Assembly (NCBI RefSeq): GCF_034314045.1
Contig: NZ_JAVIWL010000001.1
Span: 5,270,001-5,334,000 of the forward strand
Length of the DNA: 64,000 nucleotides
Direction: 5' to 3'
Origin: Glaciimonas sp. CA11.2
Lineage (GTDB): Bacteria > Pseudomonadota > Gammaproteobacteria > Burkholderiales > Burkholderiaceae_D
Below are positions 59,304-64,000 of this stretch, one piece after another. Below the pieces are notes generated by a model. The model did no database searches. It saw nothing but the letters and a program-made list of their open reading frames with translations, and had not been told where the DNA came from. Both the position numbers and the translations under genes were made by a program. Numbering within the stretch: position 1 is the stretch's first letter; each line of letters starts with the position of its first letter.

Positions 59304-60532
59304 CAATACAATACGCGGGCCCAAATCGTCCCCTCGACTTCCTGCAGCTTGTGCAGCGCCACGGTCGAGTAGTCGGCATCGACATCCATCACCAGATAAC
59401 CGAGCGCATCGTTGGTCATCAGGCTTTGTGCAGCGATATTGAAGCCATTTTCGGAAAAAATGCGGTTAATGGCTGACAATACACCGGGAATATTTTTGTG
59501 TATGTGCAGCAAACGGTGTTTTCCTGCAAGCAGCGGCACCGCCACTTCCGGGAAGTTCACGGCGGACAGCGTGGCGCCGGTATCGGAGTAGCGGACAAAT
59601 TTCTCGGCCACTTCTAGACCGATATTAGCCTGGGCTTCCAACGTCGAGCCACCGATATGCGGCGTTAAAATAACGTTGTCGAATCGACGCAGCGGCGACA
59701 GAAATTCTTCATCGTTGGCTTTCGGTTCTTTTGGGAACACGTCGATAGAAGCGCCACCGAGTTGTTTGCTTTCTAGCGCCTCAGCCAGCGCGTCGATATC
59801 GACGCAACTACCACGTGCTGCATTGATAAAGATGCTGCCAGGTTTCATTGTTGCAAATTGTTTGGCCCCCATCATGTTTTCGGTCGAGGCAATTTCAGGC
59901 ACATGCAGGGATACGACATCGGCTTGCGCCAAGAGCTCGTCCAGTGTGCCCAGCTGACGGGCATTACCCAGTGCTAGTTTGGTGATGGCATCATAATAAA
60001 TTACATGCATGCCCAGCGCTTCGGCCAGCACGGATAATTGACTGCCGATGTTGCCATAACCGACAATACCCAGTGTCTTGCCACGGGCTTCAAACGAGCC
60101 TTCCGCAGATTTCGACCAACCGCCGCGATGCACCAGTGCATTTTTCTCCGGAATTCCGCGCAATAGCAGGATGGCTTCGGCCAGCACAAGTTCAGCCACA
60201 GAGCGAGTATTGGAATGGGGCGCATTGAAAACAGGAATGCCTTTGGCCATCGCTGCGCGCAGATTGACCTGGTTGGTGCCGATACAGAAGCAGCCAATGG
60301 CAATCAGTTTATCGGCCGCTTGCAACACTCTTTCATTAATTTTGGTGCGCGAGCGGATGCCGACGAAGTGGACGTTCCTGATTTTTTCGATCAGCGCATC
60401 TTCATCGAGCGCCGTGTGCAGGTAGTCAATATTGGTGTAACCATTGCCGCTCAAGACATCGACGGCATTTTTATGTACACCTTCCAGCAACAGAAAGCGG
60501 ATTTTTGATTTATCTAAAGATAATTGGCTCAT
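59303..60532 (-). CDS. serA: D-3-phosphoglycerate dehydrogenase
   Basis: 409 residues, like E. coli SerA (410) with C-terminal ACT domain. NAD motif GYGNIGSQLSVLAE, catalytic Arg in NAARGSCVD, Glu in DVFPKEP and His in TPHIGGST, and an ACT-type end (IPGVLSAINRIFSENGFNIA). It oxidises 3-phosphoglycerate at the start of serine synthesis and is regulated by serine binding. ATG at 60532 follows AAGGAATTGTA; the frame upstream is not coding. It overlaps the FAD oxidase gene. Confidence 0.95.
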   Translation of the reverse strand: MSQLSLDKSKIRFLLLEGVHKNAVDVLSGNGYTNIDYLHTALDEDALIEKIRNVHFVGIRSRTKINERVLQAADKLIAIGCFCIGTNQVNLRAAMAKGIPVFNAPHSNTRSVAELVLAEAILLLRGIPEKNALVHRGGWSKSAEGSFEARGKTLGIVGYGNIGSQLSVLAEALGMHVIYYDAITKLALGNARQLGTLDELLAQADVVSLHVPEIASTENMMGAKQFATMKPGSIFINAARGSCVDIDALAEALESKQLGGASIDVFPKEPKANDEEFLSPLRRFDNVILTPHIGGSTLEAQANIGLEVAEKFVRYSDTGATLSAVNFPEVAVPLLAGKHRLLHIHKNIPGVLSAINRIFSENGFNIAAQSLMTNDALGYLVMDVDADYSTVALHKLQEVEGTIWARVLY

Positions 60533-60571
60533 TACAATTCCTTGCTTCATAAAAAAATAGGGTAAAACGCA

Positions 60572-60594
60572 GCGCCGGCTTCTCAAGTCGGCGC
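60572..60594 (-). promoter_or_regulatory. leader hairpin of serA
   Basis: GCGCCGGCTT pairs with AAGTCGGCGC (one G-T) with a 3-base loop, 40 bases upstream of the serA start. A T-rich stretch (T7) follows about 15 bases later on the minus strand. Could be a structured 5' leader; no known riboswitch is recognised. Confidence 0.4.
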
Positions 60595-60842
60595 CAGCCT
60601 AGTGTTGATTGAAGCCACGTCGAGCGCGGCGAAGGTATTAATGACTCAAATTAAATATTCAAATGAACCGTTAATGGCGCACTTTTTGTCTTGTTCAGTG
60701 CAACTATTAACGGTAGATGTTTTGCTGCAATTGCTATTGCTTTGTTTCATTACTGCTGTCTCTTTATGCGCGCAATGTAACCAATTGCTTCGATTGAACA
60801 TAGCGCTGGCGCACCGGCATATCCAGCATCCGCACATGCGCC

Positions 60843-61784
60843 TTAAACCCCGATAACAGGACTCAGCCCTCTAGGCAGTGGAAAAACAACTGTCTCCTCT
60901 ACTCCTTCCAATATCCGCACACTCTTCGCACCATATTCCTTCAAGCGATCGACTACCCCCTGCACCAAAATCTCGGGAGAGGAAGCGCCAGCAGTGACAC
61001 CGATGCGCTTTTTCCCTCCTAGCCATGCTGGATCGATTTACGCAGCGCTCTTTACCATATAAGCCAGCGCCCATTTTTTTTCCGCAACTTCGCGCAAACG
61101 ATTGGCATTGGAACTATTCGGGCTACCGATAACGATCACTACATCAACCTGCAGCGCCATGAATTTGACGGCTTCCTGGCGATTCGTAGTGGCGTAGCAT
61201 ATGTCGCCTTTTTTAGGCTCCGCAATCGTGGGGAATTTGCGTTTTAATGTCGCTATCATGTCGGCAGTATCGTCGACTGACAATGTGGTTTGCGTTACAT
61301 AGGCCAACATGTTGGGCATTTTCACCTGAAGATTCTCGACATCGGCGACTGTCTCAACCAGATAAATGCCCTCGTTGGCCTGTCCCATCGTGCCTTCCAC
61401 TTCCGGGTGCCCAGCATGACCTATCATAACAATTTCGCGTCCTTCGCTCCGCATCTTGGCGACCTCGCTATGCACCTTGGTGACCAGCGGACAAGTCGCA
61501 TCGAACACCCGCAAGCCGCGTTCGGCAGCCTCGGCGACCACTACTTTAGGGACTCCGTGCGCAGAAAAAATGACCGTATTACCAGGTGGAACTTCGCTTA
61601 ATTCTTCGATGAAAATAACGCCTTTATTACGCAAGCCATTGACAACATAAGCGTTATGCACGATTTCGTGACGCACATAAATAGGCGCGCCAAATTGGGC
61701 CAAGGCTCTCTTGACAATGTCGATTGCCCGGTCAACCCCAGCACAGAATCCGCGTGGCTGCGCGAGCAGTATTTCGTTATCCAT
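60843..61784 (-). pseudogene. ispH: 4-hydroxy-3-methylbut-2-enyl diphosphate reductase with internal stop codon
   Basis: IspH (LytB) makes IPP and DMAPP in the last MEP step. The frame codes for the Fe-S ligands Cys14 (GFCAG), Cys98 (DATCPLV) and Cys196 ([13 protein letters not shown]) and then stops at TAA (61038-61040, codon 249). The very same frame continues with IDPAWLGGKKRIGVTAGASS and EGVEETVVFPLPRGL to TAA at 60843-60845, giving the normal length of about 313 codons. The alignment suggests a Glu codon changed to TAA. The downstream part with the AGASS substrate loop would be lost, so this copy should be inactive. Confidence 0.85.
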
Positions 61785-61891
61785 TTTTTCTTAGTATGTC
61801 CATTAATCTACCGTTTATTCTTTCTTTAACATTAACGACGCGCACCACAAACAGATAGTTAAAATTAAACCACGGTCAGCCAACACGTGAA

Positions 61892-62380
61892 TCAACGGTA
61901 GGGCGCGTCCGCTGCTCGCGCTGCCGCAATTTCTGTTTCATAACGATCCCCGATCGCTAGCAACATTTCCTTGGTGAAGTAGAGATCGCCGCGTTTTTCA
62001 CCGTGATATTCCAGAATATGCGTTTCGACGATGGCATCGACCGGACAGGCTTCTTCGCAAAAACCGCAGAAAATACATTTGGTCAGGTCGATATCGTAAC
62101 GTGTCGTGCGACGTGAACCATCATCACACTGTTCCGATTCGATCGTAATGGCCAGCGCCGGACAGACTGCTTCGCATAATTGGCAGGCGATACAGCGCTC
62201 TTCACCGTTCGGGTAGCGACGCAATGCATGCAGACCACGAAAGCGCGGGGAGAGTGGCGTTTTTTCTTCGGGAAATTGAATCGTGATCTTTCGCGCAAAC
62301 AGATAACGTCCAGTCAGAGCTAGCCCCTTGATCAAGTCACGTAGCATCAAACTGGCAAAAAACTCTTTAATGGCGTTCAT
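61892..62380 (-). CDS. nuoI: NADH-quinone oxidoreductase subunit I homologue (lone)
   Basis: 162 residues, the NuoI length. The two 4Fe-4S motifs [15 protein letters not shown] and [18 protein letters not shown] are complete, and the flanking G-R-Y-L-F-A-R-K-I and [16 protein letters not shown] are conserved. No other nuo gene is near; the stop of dxs is one base before its start region, so it is co-transcribed with dxs. It might be a NuoI paralogue or an electron donor for an Fe-S enzyme such as IspH; the function is not known here. Confidence 0.85.
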   Translation of the reverse strand: MNAIKEFFASLMLRDLIKGLALTGRYLFARKITIQFPEEKTPLSPRFRGLHALRRYPNGEERCIACQLCEAVCPALAITIESEQCDDGSRRTTRYDIDLTKCIFCGFCEEACPVDAIVETHILEYHGEKRGDLYFTKEMLLAIGDRYETEIAAARAADAPYR

Positions 62381-62381
62381 G

Positions 62382-64000
62382 TTATTTCCTAACCAACCCT
62401 AAGGTGACTTGGTTCTGAGTGGCGAGCAAGCAGACCGACTCATTACCAAAACGATGACGGATACTCGTTGTAATACCTTCTGTATTCAATCCGCACATGG
62501 CCAGCAATTGCGTCGCATCACCGTGATCGATAAAGCGATCTGGCAAGCCCAAGTGCAATAGCGCTTTGACACATCCAGCAGCAGCCAGTGCTTCTGCCAC
62601 CGCAGCACCGGCTCCCCCCATGATCGAACCCTCTTCGACCGTGACCAAGGCATCATGGCTATGTGCCAGATCAAGCAGTAGCGCTATATCGAGTGGCTTG
62701 ATGAAACGCATATTGGCGACGCTGGCGTTGAGTATTTCGCCAACGCACAGACTTGGCGCCAGCATCGTACCAAAAGCCAAAATCGCAATGCCCTTACCTT
62801 GACGCCGTAATTCACCTTGGCCAAACGGCAGCACAGTCAATGCCTTATCGATGGCGACACCCAATCCGCCCCCACGGGGATAGCGCACCGCAGCCGGCCC
62901 TGGGTAGTGGTAGGCGGTGCTTAACATCTGCCGACATTCATTTTCGTCAGAAGCTGCCATGAGCACCATGTTGGGGATGCAACGCAAATAGGCGATGTCG
63001 TAATTGCCCGCATGGGTAGCCCCATCCGCGCCAACCAGGCCAGCACGATCGAGCGCAAATGTGACATCCAAATTTTGCAACGCGACGTCGTGTATCAGCT
63101 GATCGTAGGCACGCTGTAAGAAGGTGGAATAAATGGCCACGACCGGCTTTAGACCTTCGCAGGCGAGACCTGCGGCAAAGGTCACTGCGTGCTGCTCGGC
63201 AATGCCGACATCGTAATAGCGCTTGGGAAAGCGCTGTTCAAACTCGATCAGCCCAGAACCACCGGCCATCGCGGGCGTGATGCCTATGAGCTTATCGTCT
63301 TGCGCGGCCATATCGCACAACCAGTCGCTAAACACCTGGGTGTAGGTCATCTTGCTGGAAGTCGCTGGCTGAATACCTTCGAGCGGATTGAATTTCCCCG
63401 GGCCGTGATAGAGCACCGGATCAGCCTCTGCCAGTTTGTAGCCGTTACCTTTTTTAGTCACGACATGCAGAAATTGCGGGCCTTTCAGATGTTTTATGTT
63501 GTGCAGAGTCGGAATCAAGGAGTCCAGATCATGGCCATCGATCGGTCCTATGTAATTAAAACCCAACTCCTCAAACAGCGTCGCAGGTACAACCATGCCT
63601 TTGGTGTGCTCTTCAAAGCGCTTGGCCAATTGGAACACCGGCTCCGGTAGTATGGCCTTACCCGTATTCTTGGCCTTGGCGTAAAACTGGCCGGACATCA
63701 AGCGCGCCAGATAACGATTCAAGGCCCCGACCGGTGGCGAGATCGACATATCATTGTCGTTGAGAATCACCAATAGATTAATATCCTCATACACGCCGGC
63801 GTTGTTCATCGCTTCGAACGCCATTCCGGCAGTCATGGCACCGTCGCCTATCACCGCGATCACGCGACGCTCCATTTCACCTTTGGTCAGCGCTGCCCGT
63901 GCCATACCCAGAGCCGCCGAAATTGAGGTCGATGCGTGGGCTGTGCCAAAGGTATCGTAGGCACTTTCATCACGTCGTGGAAATCCGGAAATGCCATTCA
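62382..64000 (-). CDS. dxs: 1-deoxy-D-xylulose-5-phosphate synthase (partial, N-terminus outside window)
   Basis: First MEP enzyme: pyruvate plus glyceraldehyde 3-phosphate to DXP with thiamine diphosphate. About 540 codons are seen from [20 protein letters not shown] at the right edge. Thiamine-binding [32 protein letters not shown], the transketolase central domain ([20 protein letters not shown]) and the C-terminal domain are all present. The GTG/ATG at 63905 is internal, not the start. The stop lies one base from the nuoI gene. Confidence 0.95.
   Translation of the reverse strand, partial: NGISGFPRRDESAYDTFGTAHASTSISAALGMARAALTKGEMERRVIAVIGDGAMTAGMAFEAMNNAGVYEDINLLVILNDNDMSISPPVGALNRYLARLMSGQFYAKAKNTGKAILPEPVFQLAKRFEEHTKGMVVPATLFEELGFNYIGPIDGHDLDSLIPTLHNIKHLKGPQFLHVVTKKGNGYKLAEADPVLYHGPGKFNPLEGIQPATSSKMTYTQVFSDWLCDMAAQDDKLIGITPAMAGGSGLIEFEQRFPKRYYDVGIAEQHAVTFAAGLACEGLKPVVAIYSTFLQRAYDQLIHDVALQNLDVTFALDRAGLVGADGATHAGNYDIAYLRCIPNMVLMAASDENECRQMLSTAYHYPGPAAVRYPRGGGLGVAIDKALTVLPFGQGELRRQGKGIAILAFGTMLAPSLCVGEILNASVANMRFIKPLDIALLLDLAHSHDALVTVEEGSIMGGAGAAVAEALAAAGCVKALLHLGLPDRFIDHGDATQLLAMCGLNTEGITTSIRHRFGNESVCLLATQNQVTLGLVRK

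Noticed and set aside
60871..61074. A separate small gene after the ispH stop, or a frameshift
   Set aside because: The frame downstream of the stop is identical to the ispH frame, so a nonsense codon explains it without a frameshift.
1..64000. CRISPR arrays, rRNA genes, prophage structural genes
   Set aside because: No regularly spaced repeats, no rRNA-like sequence and no capsid, tail or terminase genes were seen.
63905..64000. Start codon of dxs at 63905
   Set aside because: Conserved DXS sequence continues upstream to the window edge, so the true start is outside.

Overview
The window is a chromosomal stretch of a betaproteobacterium, most likely of the Burkholderiales, family Oxalobacteraceae (Herminiimonas, Collimonas or Glaciimonas type). 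The evidence is the full isc operon, a phasin, a type II citrate/NhaD-like antiporter, prfB with its programmed frameshift, the rpsO-pnp pair and a TAXI-type binding protein. Base composition looks moderate (near 50 % G+C by eye, not computed). I cannot fix the genus without a database search.

Layout. 1-4922: the 5' part of a PBP7-type D,D-peptidase, a methyltransferase, an EamA exporter coupled to a histone-deacetylase-like amidohydrolase, and a phasin. 5098-8872: a long DUF349 protein and a CinA/MoaB-like protein. 8966-12820: four genes joined by 1-4 base overlaps (YVTN propeller, polysaccharide deacetylase, fatty-acid hydroxylase/sterol desaturase, EI24/CysZ-like membrane protein), the best candidate here for an undescribed pathway. 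13092-21237: FKBP isomerase, a small lipoprotein, acyl-CoA-binding protein, a 2-hydroxyacid dehydrogenase, an antiporter, pncB, a ZnT9-like transporter, FdxA and ferredoxin-NADP reductase. 21640-31831: pnp, rpsO, a BamE-like lipoprotein, YihY, lolD/lolC, a small conserved-looking protein, and a gene coupled to recJ. 32032-38424: TAXI protein, a lipoprotein, prfB, lysS and a glycine-zipper protein.

38592-45363 is the isc operon, read leftward (iscR-iscS-iscU-iscA-hscB-hscA-fdx-iscX). A LysE/RhtB exporter gene lies between hscB and hscA, a palindromic repeat lies between iscU and iscA, and a terminator-like hairpin lies between iscA and hscB. Two IscR type 1 sites overlap the iscR promoter, so autoregulation by the Fe-S form of IscR is expected.

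45718-51252 carries a TetR regulator, a uracil-DNA-glycosylase homologue lacking the usual catalytic Asp, uvrB and an aromatic/aspartate aminotransferase. A tRNA-Asn gene (51381-51456) is followed by a tyrosine recombinase and a decayed island up to about 57.9 kb. There an hsdR-type restriction gene was split by an IS21-family element (6-base target duplication) and cut off by an IS3-family element whose transposase has an Asp-to-Asn change at a catalytic position.

The right end holds serA overlapping a FAD-linked D-2-hydroxyacid dehydrogenase (probably D-2-hydroxyglutarate dehydrogenase, which would recycle the SerA by-product), an ispH copy with an in-frame stop codon, a lone nuoI, and dxs running off the window. 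The ispH and dxs pair belongs to the MEP isoprenoid pathway. Since IspH is normally essential where the MEP pathway is the only route, a second functional ispH or a sequence error must be assumed.
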